Positions 7,249-16,956 of a stretch of DNA of 64,000 nucleotides are shown here, in pieces; position 1 is the first letter of the stretch; every line of letters starts with the position of its first letter. The stretch is from Halobellus rarus. GTDB taxonomy: Archaea > Halobacteriota > Halobacteria > Halobacteriales > Haloferacaceae. A model generated the notes under the pieces. The model was given only the letters and a program-made list of their open reading frames with translations. It had not been told where the DNA came from and searched no databases. The DNA lies in contig NZ_JANHDI010000001.1 of the NCBI RefSeq assembly GCF_024494595.1, positions 124,001 to 188,000 on the forward strand. Direction: 5' to 3'. Made by a program: the position numbers and the translations under genes.

Positions 7249-9231
7249 GTGAACGACCGGACGAGCGCCCTCGACTCCCTCGTCTTCGGCGTGGACATCC
7301 AGAGCGGTGACGTCCGCGGCGACGCGCCTTCCTACGCCCTCGTGGCCTTCGACGGCGAGCACGTCGACCGCGACGTCGTCTCCCACCGAAAGCTCCGACG
7401 ACTGCTCGACCGCGAGGAGCCCGCGATGCTCGCGACGGACAACATGTACGAACTCGCGGCCGACAAGGACGCGCTCGTCCACTTTCTCCGGTCCCTTCCG
7501 GCGGGGACGAAACTGGTGCAGGTGACCGGCGCGGAGCGCCCGGAACCGCTCTCGCGGGTCGCCTCCAGACACGGCGTGCCATACGGCAAGAAGCCGATGA
7601 AAGAGGCCGAGGCGGCCGCTCGGCTCGCGGCCGCCAACGTCGGTTACGAGGTGTCCGCCTTCGGCGACACGACCTCCGTGAAGGTGTCCCGCGGGCGCTC
7701 GACCGGCAAGGGCGGCTGGAGCCAGGACCGCTACACCAGACGGATCCACGGCTCGGTGAAGCGGCGCGCCCGCGAGGTGAAAGAGCGGTTGAAGCAGGCC
7801 GACCTGGAGTTCGAAACCGACGTGACAGAGAAGTACGGCGGCTACTCGAACGCCGTCTTCACCGTCGAAGCGCCGCCGACGGACCTCCCCGTCTCGGAGG
7901 GACGCTCCGGCGACACGCGGATCGAGATCGAGCGCGAGCGCTACGACGGCATCGAGTTCGAACCGCTGGTCAAGCGTCGCGACCACGTCGTCGTCGGCAT
8001 CGACCCCGGGACGACGACGGCCGCGGCGGTCGTGAGCCTCGACGGGCAGGTCCTCGACGTCTACTCGACGCGGACGGCCGACACCGCCGACGTGATCGAG
8101 TGGCTGATCGAGCGCGGCCGGCCGATCGTCGTCGCGGCCGACGTGACGCCGATACCGGAGACCGTCGAGAAGTTCCGCCGGAGCTTCGACGCCGCCGGTT
8201 GGACGCCGAACTCGGACCTCCCGGTCGACGAGAAGCTCCACCGCACGCGCGATGCGGCCTACGAGAACGACCACCAGCGGGACGCGCTCGCGGCGGCGCT
8301 GTTCGCGCTCGACGACCACGAGGACCAGATCGAGCGGATCTCACAGAAGGTGCCGGTGGACGTCGAGCGCGGCGAGGTGATCTCCCGCGTCGTCGCCGGC
8401 GAGGAGTCCGTCGAGGCGGTCCTCCGCGACCTGGACGACGACGAGGAGCGCGAGGCGGACGACTCCGAGCACGAGGAGCGCGAACTCACGGCCGAGGAGA
8501 AGGAGATCCGGCGGCTTCGCGAGCGCGTCGACCGCCTCGAGTCCCACGTCGACGACCTCGACGAGACGATCGACGACCGCGAGGAGACCATCGAGGAGTA
8601 CGAGGAGAAACTCTCCGAGGCGAAGCGCGAGGAGCGCCGGCAGGCCAGAGAGCGCCGCGAGGTCAAGCGGCTCGAACGCGAGAACGACCGGCTGGAGCGG
8701 CGCGTCGAGTCGCTGGAGGACGAGAACGAGGAACTCGACGAGAAGCTGGAGCGGCTGAAACGCCTCTGGAAGCTCGATCACTCGAACTTCGCCGACGTCG
8801 ACACCGACGGCGACCTCGTGTCGGTGAAGGTGATCGAGCAGTTCACCCGCGACGCCATCGAGACGGCCGACGAGGAGTACGGACTCGCCGCCGGCGACGT
8901 GGTCTACCTCCGGGACGCCTCGGGAGCGGGCCGCTCGACTGCCGAGCGCCTCGCGGAGATCGATCCGCGGGTCGTCCTCCGGTCGGGTGGCAACCTTTCG
9001 GAGGTCGCCGACCGGATCCTCTTCGAGCACGACATCCCCGTCTCGCCGGCAGACGGCGTCGCGATCCAGGAGGTCGACGAACTCGCCGTCGCCAGCGAGG
9101 ACGACGTCGAGGCGGCGATCGATGACTGGAAGCGTCGGGCCGAGGAGCGACAGAAGGAGCGGAAGGCGTCGATGGTCGATCAGATCATCTCCGAGCACCG
9201 CGCGGAGACGCGAGGTGGGGGCCGATCGTGA
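7249..9231 (+). CDS. DUF460 family protein (RuvC/RNase-H-like fold with coiled coil)
   Basis: The 660-residue protein belongs to the archaeal COG2433/DUF460 type: an N-terminal segment beginning SLVFGVDIQSGDV, an RNase-H-like core at about 245-350 with GIDPGTTTAAAVV, a long highly charged coiled coil at about 415-510, and a C-terminal alpha/beta domain. It is a predicted nucleic-acid-acting protein, but its biochemical role is not established. The GTG at 7249 is chosen because the TATA box at 7218-7226 predicts transcription from that base and upstream codons are unlike protein. It is convergent with the next small membrane gene (25 bases between stops). Confidence 0.9.
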   Translation: MNDRTSALDSLVFGVDIQSGDVRGDAPSYALVAFDGEHVDRDVVSHRKLRRLLDREEPAMLATDNMYELAADKDALVHFLRSLPAGTKLVQVTGAERPEPLSRVASRHGVPYGKKPMKEAEAAARLAAANVGYEVSAFGDTTSVKVSRGRSTGKGGWSQDRYTRRIHGSVKRRAREVKERLKQADLEFETDVTEKYGGYSNAVFTVEAPPTDLPVSEGRSGDTRIEIERERYDGIEFEPLVKRRDHVVVGIDPGTTTAAAVVSLDGQVLDVYSTRTADTADVIEWLIERGRPIVVAADVTPIPETVEKFRRSFDAAGWTPNSDLPVDEKLHRTRDAAYENDHQRDALAAALFALDDHEDQIERISQKVPVDVERGEVISRVVAGEESVEAVLRDLDDDEEREADDSEHEERELTAEEKEIRRLRERVDRLESHVDDLDETIDDREETIEEYEEKLSEAKREERRQARERREVKRLERENDRLERRVESLEDENEELDEKLERLKRLWKLDHSNFADVDTDGDLVSVKVIEQFTRDAIETADEEYGLAAGDVVYLRDASGAGRSTAERLAEIDPRVVLRSGGNLSEVADRILFEHDIPVSPADGVAIQEVDELAVASEDDVEAAIDDWKRRAEERQKERKASMVDQIISEHRAETRGGGRS

Positions 9232-9256
9232 GGCGCTGCGTTTCGCCCGCCCGGCC

Positions 9257-9574
9257 TCACCGAACGCCGGCGTTCGCGCCCGCCTCGTAGGGGGCGTCTG
9301 GCCGACCGAGGAAGTAGTACGCGACGAACCCGACGAACGGGAGGAAGAAGCAGATGCCCGTCCAGCCGACCGCCGAGTCGCTCCCGCGACCGGTCGCGTC
9401 GATGTAGACCCACCCCGGCAGCGCGACGTGCGCGACGAGAAAGTAGATCGCGAAGCCGGCGAAGTACGCGAACGTCGCGACGTCGCTGACGACGATCCAC
9501 ATCACCACGAGGGGGAGAAACGCCACCGCGACGAGTCCCACGAGGACGACGAACGGCGAACGGGTCGTTGCCAT
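9257..9574 (-). CDS. Small membrane protein, function unknown
   Basis: The 105 residues hold three hydrophobic segments (about 7-28, 33-53 and 68-90). The part ending CFFLPFVGFVAYYFLGRPDAP resembles the short phospholipase-D-nuclease N-terminal-like helical hairpin found in many small prokaryotic membrane proteins. That is a weak resemblance and gives no function. It is divergent from tyrS and convergent with the DUF460 gene. Confidence 0.75.
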   Translation of the reverse strand: MATTRSPFVVLVGLVAVAFLPLVVMWIVVSDVATFAYFAGFAIYFLVAHVALPGWVYIDATGRGSDSAVGWTGICFFLPFVGFVAYYFLGRPDAPYEAGANAGVR

Positions 9575-9698
9575 CGGCGATCCGTTGGGACCGCGCGGGT
9601 ATGACGCTTTCCAGTGCGTGCGAGTCGGACACGTCTAACTGCTCTCGCGACGGCGACATCCCAGAAGTCATATGCCGACGTCGTGATTTCCCTCCAGT

Positions 9699-10694
9699 AT
9701 GGACGCCTACGACCTGATCACCCGGAACGTCTCCGAGGTGGTCACCGAGGAGGAAGTGCGTGCGCTAGCCGAATCCCCCGACGGAAAGCGGGCGTACGTC
9801 GGCTACGAGCCCTCCGGCGTCCTCCACATCGGCCACATGCTGACCGCGAACAAACTGATCGAACTGCAGGAGGCCGGCTTCGATGTCGTGGTCCTCTTAG
9901 CCGACGTCCACGCCTACCTCAACGGCAAGGGGACGTTCGAGGAGATCCGCGAGACCGCGACGCGGATGCAGGAGCAGTTCGTCGCCTACGGCCTCGAGGA
10001 GTCCCAGACGGAGTTCGTCCTTGGATCCCAGTTCCAACTCGACGAGGAGTACGTCCTCGACCTGCACGCCCTGGAACTGGAGACGTCGCTGTCGCGGGCG
10101 TCCCGCGCGATGGCCGAGATCGCCGGCGACGGGGCCGCGACGGTCGCGCAGGCGGTCTACCCGCTGATGCAGGCGCTCGACATCGTCTACCTCGACGTCG
10201 ACCTCGCGATCGGCGGGATGGAACAGCGGAAGGTCCACATGCTCGCCCGCGACACGCTGCCGAGCATCGAGGCGGACTCGCCGACCTGTCTCCACACGCC
10301 GCTGATCGCCGATCTGACGACCGGCGTCGGCAAGATGTCGAGTTCCGAGGGACTCTCCATCTCGATGGAGGACTCCGAGTCGGAGGTCGAGGAGAAAGTC
10401 AACAAGGCGTACTGCCCGCCGACGGCCGATCCCGATCCGACGGACGAGGGCGAGGAGCGGGAGAACCCCGTCCTCCAGATCTTCGAGTACCACGTCTTCC
10501 CGCGGTTCGGCGAGGTCGTCGTCGAGCGCCCCGAACAGTACGGCGGCGACCTGGCCTACGAGACCTACGGGGCCCTCGAAGCCGACCTCGAATCCGGCGA
10601 ACTCCACCCCGCGGACGCGAAGGGCGCGCTCGCGACCTACCTGAACGACCTCATCGAACCCGGCCGCGAGAAGATCCGACAGCGGCGAGGCTGA
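9699..10694 (+). CDS. tyrS: Tyrosyl-tRNA synthetase
   Basis: Class I aminoacyl-tRNA synthetase charging tRNA-Tyr. The 331-residue protein has the YVGYEPSG entry strand, the HIGH motif at 43-46 (HIGHML), the tyrosine/adenylate loop around YPLMQALDIVYLDVDLAIGG and the KMSSS motif at 212-216. This is the short archaeal/eukaryal type without an S4 domain, and its length is normal. It begins at ATG 9699 and stands alone. No odd features. Confidence 0.97.
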   Translation: MDAYDLITRNVSEVVTEEEVRALAESPDGKRAYVGYEPSGVLHIGHMLTANKLIELQEAGFDVVVLLADVHAYLNGKGTFEEIRETATRMQEQFVAYGLEESQTEFVLGSQFQLDEEYVLDLHALELETSLSRASRAMAEIAGDGAATVAQAVYPLMQALDIVYLDVDLAIGGMEQRKVHMLARDTLPSIEADSPTCLHTPLIADLTTGVGKMSSSEGLSISMEDSESEVEEKVNKAYCPPTADPDPTDEGEERENPVLQIFEYHVFPRFGEVVVERPEQYGGDLAYETYGALEADLESGELHPADAKGALATYLNDLIEPGREKIRQRRG

Positions 10695-10798
10695 TGCGCC
10701 CGCAGTCACGACGGCTGGACTGAGATGCGTCGGATCGGCACGACGTCTGACGACCGTCTTGCGGAGATTGATACTGTTGCCCCGAAATCACGTGTACG

Positions 10799-10969
10799 AT
10801 GGGTATGAAGGGAATCGCACTGGGGGCGTACGCGCTCTGCCTCGGGGGGCTCTTCCTGTTCTCGGAGTCGGGCGTCACGACCGGGTTCGGGGTCGCGCTC
10901 ATCGCGATCACCTGGATCGCGGTCTTCTCCCGGTACCGGCTCAAACGCGCATCGCGGCAGCGAGGGTGA
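10799..10969 (+). CDS. Small two-helix membrane protein, overlapping the end of hisA
   Basis: A 56-residue reading frame from ATG 10799 to a TGA at 10967-10969. It holds two hydrophobic stretches (IALGAYALCLGGLFLFSES and FGVALIAITWIAVFSRY) and ends in a basic tail. Its last 29 bases overlap the 3' end of the convergent hisA gene. Hydrophobic periodicity and third-position GC are like neighbouring genes, so I think it is real, but no family is recognised. It has a second in-frame ATG at residue 3. Confidence 0.6.
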   Translation: MGMKGIALGAYALCLGGLFLFSESGVTTGFGVALIAITWIAVFSRYRLKRASRQRG

Positions 10970-11666
10970 ACGCCCCCTCGTAGAGCGCGGTTCCGACCAC
11001 GACAGCCGCCGCACCGGCGTCCCTCAGCGCCCGGATGTCGTCGAGAGAGGCGACGCCTCCAGAGGCGACCACCGGGATGTCGACCGCCTCGACGACGCGC
11101 TTCGTCACGTCCGTCTGGACGCCCTCCTGCTTCCCTTCGACGTCGACGTCAGTGAAGAGGATCGATCCCGCGCCCAGTTCTTCGTACCTGCTGGCGGCCT
11201 CTGCGGGGTCGAGTCCGGTCCCTTCGGTCCACCCGGAGACGACGACCTCGCCGCCTTTCGCGTCGAGGCTCACCATCACCCGACCGGGGTAGTCCTCGGA
11301 TACCTCCGCGACCAGATCCGGATTCTCGACGGCCGCCGTTCCGAGGATCACCCGCTCGACGCCGCGGTCGAGCAGGTCGGTCGCGTCGTCGGCGGTTCGA
11401 ATCCCACCGCCGAGTTGCACCGGGACGTCGACGGCGTCGACGACGGCCTCCACGGCGTCGGCGTTCCCGCGGTCGCCCTCGAAGGCCCCGTCGAGGTCGA
11501 CGAGGTGCAGCGTCTCCGCGCCGGCGTCGACCCAGCGCTCGGCGGCCGCGACGGGGTCGCCGTAGCGCTTCTCGGTGCCGCGTTCGCCCTGCACGAGCTG
11601 GACTACCTCCCCGTCCTGCATGTCGACGGCGGGCACGACCTCGAAGTCGGGAAACGGATCGCTCAT
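10941..11666 (-). CDS. hisA: Phosphoribosylformimino-5-aminoimidazole carboxamide ribotide isomerase
   Basis: HisA catalyses the fourth step of histidine biosynthesis, the isomerisation of ProFAR to PRFAR. The 241 residues form a (beta/alpha)8 barrel with the first catalytic Asp in VPAVDMQDG (about residue 15), LGGGIRT as a phosphate loop, the second catalytic Asp in ILFTDVDVEG and ASGGVAS plus VVVGTALYEG as C-terminal phosphate-binding loops. Length is typical. It is not in a his operon here; hisI is 4 kb away on the same strand. Its 3' end overlaps a tiny convergent membrane-protein gene. Confidence 0.96.
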   Translation of the reverse strand: MSDPFPDFEVVPAVDMQDGEVVQLVQGERGTEKRYGDPVAAAERWVDAGAETLHLVDLDGAFEGDRGNADAVEAVVDAVDVPVQLGGGIRTADDATDLLDRGVERVILGTAAVENPDLVAEVSEDYPGRVMVSLDAKGGEVVVSGWTEGTGLDPAEAASRYEELGAGSILFTDVDVEGKQEGVQTDVTKRVVEAVDIPVVASGGVASLDDIRALRDAGAAAVVVGTALYEGAFTLAAAMRV

Positions 11667-11739
11667 AGTCTATCGTCGTCTGCCAGGCGGCCTAAAGTCT
11701 CCGGAGCGTCACCACGGAAGCGGCGTGAACGACCCCCGA

Positions 11740-11970
11740 TCACTCCGTCAGCGGCAGCAGAATCCCAAACACGAACGGGGACAGTAGTGCGAGGCCTATC
11801 CCGGCCCACTCGGCGTCCACGAGCAGTGCGTGTTCCCAGGCTGGGACCGCCGTTCCTGTCGCCGCGAGCGCGAACTCGCCGAGCGCGCCCAGCGCGAACA
11901 GCCCGATTCCGAGGAGGAAACTCCGCTTCGTCAGCGTCGTATACTCTATATCGCCGTACCGTCCTGCCAT
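11740..11970 (-). CDS. Small membrane protein, function unknown
   Basis: A 76-residue product starting at the ATG 11968-11970 (MAGRYGDIEYTTLTKRSFLLG). Two hydrophobic segments (about 18-37 and 50-71) suggest an integral membrane protein with two helices. The ORF could extend 37 codons upstream, but that part is hydrophilic and irregular, and the chosen start follows an AT-rich stretch (11985-12005) that could hold the promoter. Divergent from the next small membrane gene. No family recognised. Confidence 0.65.
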   Translation of the reverse strand: MAGRYGDIEYTTLTKRSFLLGIGLFALGALGEFALAATGTAVPAWEHALLVDAEWAGIGLALLSPFVFGILLPLTE

Positions 11971-12123
11971 ATTGCCTGACGCGCTGCCGACGAATAATAC
12001 AATTTCGCTTGCGGAATCGACGGCTGAGTGGCGGTCGATCTGCGGAACCGACACAGCGGCGGAGTAGCGGTGACCGTCCACCTCGATCGGACCGAAAGAA
12101 TCTCAGTATTCCTTCCAGTACCG

Positions 12124-12390
12124 ATGGCTATGGCGGCGGCACTACTCGAACTCCTCCCGATGTTCCTCGAACTCTTCGTGTTCAGTCTTGGCGCGGTCGG
12201 GCTCTCGCTCACCGGCGCGTACGTCGAGCGCTTTGCCGTCGCGACCGCCCAGCACGGGCAACCGCTGCTTGCGCTCTGGGCGGCCGTGATGGGAGCCGTC
12301 GCGCTCTACTTCGCGTATTCGCTCGCGATCGGTAGGGTCGCCCCGACGCTCGCCGAACTCGCCGATCACTCGTCTCCGCCGACCGAGTGA
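12124..12390 (+). CDS. Small membrane protein, function unknown
   Basis: The 88-residue product has two hydrophobic helices (about 5-28 and 44-66) and a short acidic C-terminus. I start at ATG 12124, because upstream codons of the longer ORF are poor in hydrophobic residues and a promoter-like AATCTCAGTATTCC stretch precedes it. It is divergent from another small membrane gene at 11740-11970. No recognisable motif. Confidence 0.65.
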   Translation: MAMAAALLELLPMFLELFVFSLGAVGLSLTGAYVERFAVATAQHGQPLLALWAAVMGAVALYFAYSLAIGRVAPTLAELADHSSPPTE

Positions 12391-12533
12391 CACCCACGAT
12401 CGGCACGCGCTCCTGTCGGACGCGACCGTGATGCCGTCCGGCACCCGTTCGGTGGACGGATCGATCCTCCCACACAGGACCGCCTCCGGCCGTGTCGCAA
12501 CCGCTTTCACTCCGGCCCGAGGAGACAGACGTA

Positions 12534-13901
12534 ATGAAACTGTTCGGTTCGAGCGGCACTCGGGGTGTCGTCGGCGACAGCCTGACGCCCGAGTTCGTCC
12601 TCCGGATCGCCAAGGCGGCCGGGACGGTCTGGGACACCGACCGCGCCGTCGTCGCTCGGGACGCCCGCACGACCGGCGAGATGTTTTCGAACGCGGCCAC
12701 GAGCGGACTCGAGAGCGTCGGCGTCGACGTCGATCGCCTCGGCCCCACGCCGACGCCGAGCGCCGTTCGCTACGCCGGCGAGACGGCGCGGCCGGCCATC
12801 GTGATCACGGCCTCGCACAACCCGCCGGAGTACAACGGCGTGAAACTCGTCGGCGCGGACGGCGTCGAACTCGGCATCGACGACCTCGAAGCGATCGAAT
12901 CGCACGTCCTCGAGGAGCGATTCGCCACCGCCGCGTGGGACGCCGTCGGCGAGTCGCGACGGGTCGAATCGGCGAACCGCGAGTACGTCGCGGGGCTCCT
13001 CGACGCCGTCGACCGCGAGTCGATCGCGGAGGCGGACCTCACGGTCGCGCTCGACCCGGGTCACGGCCCGGGCGCGTTGACGAGTCCGACGTTCTTCCGC
13101 GAACTCGGCTGTGAGGTCGTCACCGTCAACGCCAACGCCGACGGCCACTTCCCCGGCCGCCCCTCCGAACCCGTCGAACCCAACCTCGGCGACCTCAAAT
13201 CGCTGGTCCGCGCCGCCGACGCCGACGTCGGGATCGCCCACGACGGCGACGCCGACAGAGCGGTCTTCGTCGACGAGCGCGGCGAGTTCGTCGCCGGCGA
13301 GGCCTCGCTCGCCGCGCTCGCCGCCGCGGAACTGGACCCGGGCGACATCGCCGTGGCCGCGGTGAACGTCTCCCAGCGGCTCGTCGACGTCTGCGACGCG
13401 GCCGACGCGACGCTCGAACTCACCCCGATCGGCGCGACGAACATCATCACGCGAATCCGGGAACTCCACGCGGCCGGCGAGCGCGTCCCGATCGCCGGCG
13501 AGGGCAACGGCGGGATCTTCTACCCCGAGTACCGGCTGGTCCGCGACGGCGCGTACGTCGGCGCGAAGTTCCTCGAACTCGCCGCCGAGCGACCGGTCTC
13601 GGAGATCGTCTCGCCCTACACCGACTACGAGAACGTCCGGATCAACCTCTCGTACGACACCGAGGCGGAACTGAAGTCGATGCTCGATGCCGCCCGTCAG
13701 TTCGCCGAGTCGGCCGACGCCGAACCGAACACGACCGACGGCTACCGCCTCGACTACGGTGACGCCTGGGTGCTCGTCCGCCCCTCGGGTACCGAACCGA
13801 AAGTGCGCGTCTACGCCGAGGCGGCCGACGCGGAACGCGCGGAGCGCCTCGCCGAGGCGGCGGCCGAGCCGCTTCGCGACGCGCTCGCAGACCTGGACTG
13901 A
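12534..13901 (+). CDS. glmM: Phosphohexomutase (phosphoglucosamine/phosphomannomutase family)
   Basis: Alpha-D-phosphohexomutase superfamily enzyme interconverting hexose 1- and 6-phosphates. The 455 residues begin MKLFGSSGTRGVVG, with the phosphoserine active site in TASHNPPEYNGVK (Ser94), the metal-binding loop HDGDADR and the phosphate-binding RPSGTEPKVRVYAEA near the C-terminus. The GSSGTRG start and archaeal context favour phosphoglucosamine mutase (GlmM), needed for UDP-GlcNAc, but phosphomannomutase or phosphoglucomutase activity cannot be excluded. ATG 12534 is chosen; 14 upstream in-frame codons look non-coding. Confidence 0.9.
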   Translation: MKLFGSSGTRGVVGDSLTPEFVLRIAKAAGTVWDTDRAVVARDARTTGEMFSNAATSGLESVGVDVDRLGPTPTPSAVRYAGETARPAIVITASHNPPEYNGVKLVGADGVELGIDDLEAIESHVLEERFATAAWDAVGESRRVESANREYVAGLLDAVDRESIAEADLTVALDPGHGPGALTSPTFFRELGCEVVTVNANADGHFPGRPSEPVEPNLGDLKSLVRAADADVGIAHDGDADRAVFVDERGEFVAGEASLAALAAAELDPGDIAVAAVNVSQRLVDVCDAADATLELTPIGATNIITRIRELHAAGERVPIAGEGNGGIFYPEYRLVRDGAYVGAKFLELAAERPVSEIVSPYTDYENVRINLSYDTEAELKSMLDAARQFAESADAEPNTTDGYRLDYGDAWVLVRPSGTEPKVRVYAEAADAERAERLAEAAAEPLRDALADLD

Positions 13902-13935
13902 CTGGTCTCTGACCTGTGGACGCTTGCGTCGGATC

Positions 13936-14265
13936 TCAGAGGGCGAGTATCCCGAAAAGCAGACACAGACCGCCCAGCGCCAGGAGGACGAACCCCCGCT
14001 CGATCGCGACGTCCTCCGCGGGGTCTCCGGGTGGGTCGACGACGTCCGCCCCCGGCGTCCCACGGCCCGTTGACCGCTCGATCGACGTGTCGGTCCACGC
14101 GGGCGGATCTGCTCGCTCGGACGGCGCGTCGCTCCGCGTGTCTCGCTCGGGACGTGCGCCGCGTCGCCCTTTCAGCCGGCGGAGCGCCCGCCTCGTCCGG
14201 AGGTCGCGCGAGCCGTAGTACAGACACAGCGCCCCGGCACCGAACGCGACGGCCGAGACGAGCAT
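13936..14265 (-). CDS. Membrane protein with acidic/basic linker, function unknown
   Basis: The 109-residue product has a hydrophobic helix at each end (about 2-18 and 88-108) joined by a long hydrophilic linker rich in Arg, Asp and Pro. Both ends probably sit in the membrane. It begins 2 bases after the stop of the upstream 398-residue gene, so these two and probably hisI form one transcription unit. No family recognised. Confidence 0.7.
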   Translation of the reverse strand: MLVSAVAFGAGALCLYYGSRDLRTRRALRRLKGRRGARPERDTRSDAPSERADPPAWTDTSIERSTGRGTPGADVVDPPGDPAEDVAIERGFVLLALGGLCLLFGILAL

Positions 14266-14267
14266 CG

Positions 14268-15464
14268 TCAGTCGCGCGGTTCGTCGCTCGGTCCCGCCTC
14301 CCCGTGGAGCGCCGATTCGAGCCGTTCGCGAACGCTGCGGAGGCGGTCCAGTTCGGCCGCGGCCGCGCCCGAGTTGACCCGCTCGCGCGCCTCGGCGTCG
14401 AGTTCTTCGTGCGCGCGAGCGACGAACCGCAGGTCCTCGTAGTCGTCGCGGCGCGTGAGGTCCCGCGCGTTTCTCAGGCGTGCGACCGTCTCCTCGCTCG
14501 CGAACCGACCGAGGAGAGACGTCGCCTCGCGGACCCAGAGACGGAGCGACTCGGCCCTCGGCGGCGGCAGTTCGACGGTCAGCGGCTCGGCGGAGAGCCG
14601 TTCGAGGAACGTCCGGTGGACCGCGACGGTCGTCTGCAGCAGCGCGGGGTCCTCGGCGTAGTGGTCCAGTTTCGAACCGGAGTAGTCGGCGTACTCGAGC
14701 AGCGTCGGGATCGGTTCGTCGGCGTCGGGGCTCTCGCGGGCGAACTCTCTGAGGTCCCGCGGCGGCGACCTGAACGTGATCAGGGGAAACGACTCCGCGC
14801 GCTCTAAGAGCGCGATCACGTCGGCCGCCGCGGCCGACTCGTAGAACTCCCGGAACTCCTCGCTGACGGCCTCGTTGTACGCCCGAATCGGCTCCCGGAG
14901 CTCCTCGACCGGCGCGTCGAGGTCGGCGTCGGCGAAGGCCAGCGTCTCCTCGCGTCGCTCGATCTCCTCGTCGAGGTCGCGGAGACAGAGCCTCGCGTCC
15001 CGTCGAGCCTTCGAGACCGCCTCCTCGGCCTCCTCCCGGCGATCCAGGAGGTCGACGTACTCGGCGGCGGGTTCGAGATCGGCGCGTGCGCCCTCGAAGT
15101 CGTCCTCGCTCAGTCGGCGGCGGTCCATCCGTTCGGCGGCGGCCTCGAAGGCGTCCGTGGCGGGGACGTCGCCGTCGAGTTCCTCCAGGAGGCCGAGGAA
15201 CTTGTCCTGGAACTCCACGTACGCCTGGAAGTCCCCCGTACCGGTCGCGGAGTCCTCGTAGCGGTCGAGCAGCCCCAGCGCCTTCCGGTAGGTGTCGGCC
15301 GCGGCGACGACGGCCTCTTCGCCGGCGTCGTCGATCGCGGCCTCGACTTCCTCGCGACGCTGCCGAGCCGCTCGGAGGTCGTCGATGCGCGCCTCGGCGG
15401 CGACGTGACTCTCGCCGTCGGCCCCCCGGTCTCTCCCGTCCGTGGTCGAACCTGACTCTGCCAT
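14268..15464 (-). CDS. Conserved haloarchaeal helical protein, function unknown
   Basis: The 398-residue protein is almost entirely charged helix with heptad-like repeats (long runs of Ala, Arg, Glu, Leu between about 25 and 220), no signal peptide and no membrane helix, so it is a cytoplasmic, probably coiled-coil protein. The C-terminal third is more globular (LTVELPPPRAESLRLWVREA). I start at the ATG 15462-15464, which overlaps the 3' region of hisI by leaving only 5 bases between the genes; the longer ORF continues into hisI out of frame. Only its position in a hisI-linked operon is informative. Confidence 0.8.
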   Translation of the reverse strand: MAESGSTTDGRDRGADGESHVAAEARIDDLRAARQRREEVEAAIDDAGEEAVVAAADTYRKALGLLDRYEDSATGTGDFQAYVEFQDKFLGLLEELDGDVPATDAFEAAAERMDRRRLSEDDFEGARADLEPAAEYVDLLDRREEAEEAVSKARRDARLCLRDLDEEIERREETLAFADADLDAPVEELREPIRAYNEAVSEEFREFYESAAAADVIALLERAESFPLITFRSPPRDLREFARESPDADEPIPTLLEYADYSGSKLDHYAEDPALLQTTVAVHRTFLERLSAEPLTVELPPPRAESLRLWVREATSLLGRFASEETVARLRNARDLTRRDDYEDLRFVARAHEELDAEARERVNSGAAAAELDRLRSVRERLESALHGEAGPSDEPRD

Positions 15465-15469
15465 CGATC

Positions 15470-15838
15470 TCACTCGTAGACGTCGTCGGGGTCGAACACG
15501 CGCTCGCCGACGTGCTCGCCGTCGACCGTACGGTAGAAGCACGAGCGGTGGCCGGTGTGACACGCGCCGCCGGTCTGCTCGACGAGGTACAACAGCGTGT
15601 CCGCGTCGCAGTCGACGCGGATCTCCTCGACCGACTGGGTGTGCCCGCTCGTCGCACCCTTCTCCCAGAGCTCGTCACGGCTGCGGGAGTAGTAGTGCGC
15701 GCGTCCGGTCTCGCGCGTTCGTTCGAGCGCCTCCCTCGAGACGTACGCGAGCATCAACACCTCGCCGGAGTCGGCGTCCTGTGCCACGGCGGGGACGAGT
15801 CCGTCCGCGCCGAAGTCGACCTCGACGTCGTCGGTCAT
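15470..15838 (-). CDS. hisI: Phosphoribosyl-AMP cyclohydrolase
   Basis: HisI opens the purine ring of phosphoribosyl-AMP in the third step of histidine biosynthesis, a Zn/Mg-dependent reaction. The 122 residues contain [32 protein letters not shown], the metal-binding [11 protein letters not shown] and the zinc-ligand segment [14 protein letters not shown]. Length is that of the stand-alone archaeal/bacterial enzyme without the HisE domain. The ATG 15836-15838 is used. It heads a likely operon with two unrelated genes downstream. Confidence 0.96.
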   Translation of the reverse strand: MTDDVEVDFGADGLVPAVAQDADSGEVLMLAYVSREALERTRETGRAHYYSRSRDELWEKGATSGHTQSVEEIRVDCDADTLLYLVEQTGGACHTGHRSCFYRTVDGEHVGERVFDPDDVYE

Positions 15839-15906
15839 TGGTTCGATCGACGGGAGTCCGGCCGATAGGTCTTTTGCCCCCCGCCGGCGTCGACGTCGGA
15901 ACGGCG

Positions 15907-16956
15907 TCACAGGACGCCGAGCGCTTCGAGGACACCGAAGACGATGTCGCCGTACGCGAACGCCAGCAGCGTCCCGACGAACATCGGCACGAGGAACGGG
16001 ATCCCCGGCGAGATCCAGACCTCATCGCGCTCGGCGACGACCTCCAGCCCGCCGCGGAGCTTCTCCGGCGTCGTGCCGTAGGCGCTTCCGTCGATGCCGT
16101 CGAGGAAGGCCTCGGCGGCCCACGAATCGTCGGTTTCGGCTGCCGTGCCCGCGTCCCCGCCGTCGCTCTCGGCGGCCATTCCGCCGTCGGATTCGACGCT
16201 TGGAGCGTCGCTACTCGGCTTCGGGGCGCTCTCGCTCCCGCCGTCGCCCTCGACACCGACCGCTCCGTCCGTCGGATCGTACGTCTCTCCGACGCTCTCC
16301 GGATCGCGGAGTTGGTCGGCGTCCGCTCGCAACTCGTCGAGGCTCAGCCCGCGCCAGCGGAGGTACATCCGCAGCGCGTCGATGTCGAGGCCGTTCCGCG
16401 AGAAGCCCTCGGGCGTCTCGTACAGGCGGCCGTGCGCGTCGGAGAGCCCGTCGACGGTGATCCGCGTCCCGAGGAACGATACCGGGAACCGGACGTCGCC
16501 AGCGAGGACGTTTCGCACGCCGAGCGCCAGCGGGTAGCCGGCGGCGAGGACGACCGTGTTCGTGAGGATTGTCATCGAGAAGACGCCCAGCGTGGTGACG
16601 ACCTCCGGCAGCGTGAACCCGAGAAAGTAGTACGTCGGGAACGTCGGCAGGAGGATCGCGATCGTGATGAGCGCCTTCGCGTCCGCGCCGCCGAAGCCGC
16701 CGATCCACCAGAAGCCGTAGGCGATCGGCGCGACGAGAAAGAGGCTGATGGCGACGCGGACGAAGAACAGCACGTCGGCGGAGGTCGCGAGCGCGAGGTG
16801 GCCGACCGATTCCCACGCGAGGAGCAGGAGTCCGAGGCCGACGAGGGGGTACCAGGTCCGGGTGGACACCCGTCTGGTCTCGATGTCCCGCCACGCCGCC
16901 CACCCGAGCACCGGGAGCACGGCCAGTCGAAGCAGATCCGGAACGCTGGCGAACAT
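15907..16956 (-). CDS. pibD: Prepilin/prearchaellin peptidase (A24 aspartic protease, PibD type)
   Basis: Membrane aspartic protease that removes the class III signal peptide from archaellins and pilins. The 349-residue protein has two catalytic-Asp regions: WRDIETRRV (Asp24) and the [10 protein letters not shown] motif (Asp92), equal to the GxGD site. Six or more hydrophobic segments surround them. A long Ser/Asp/Gly-rich cytoplasmic linker at about 225-285 separates the last helix, a feature I associate with haloarchaeal members. Assignment to PibD rather than another A24 peptidase rests on the motif and length; no pilin genes are adjacent. Confidence 0.87.
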   Translation of the reverse strand: MFASVPDLLRLAVLPVLGWAAWRDIETRRVSTRTWYPLVGLGLLLLAWESVGHLALATSADVLFFVRVAISLFLVAPIAYGFWWIGGFGGADAKALITIAILLPTFPTYYFLGFTLPEVVTTLGVFSMTILTNTVVLAAGYPLALGVRNVLAGDVRFPVSFLGTRITVDGLSDAHGRLYETPEGFSRNGLDIDALRMYLRWRGLSLDELRADADQLRDPESVGETYDPTDGAVGVEGDGGSESAPKPSSDAPSVESDGGMAAESDGGDAGTAAETDDSWAAEAFLDGIDGSAYGTTPEKLRGGLEVVAERDEVWISPGIPFLVPMFVGTLLAFAYGDIVFGVLEALGVL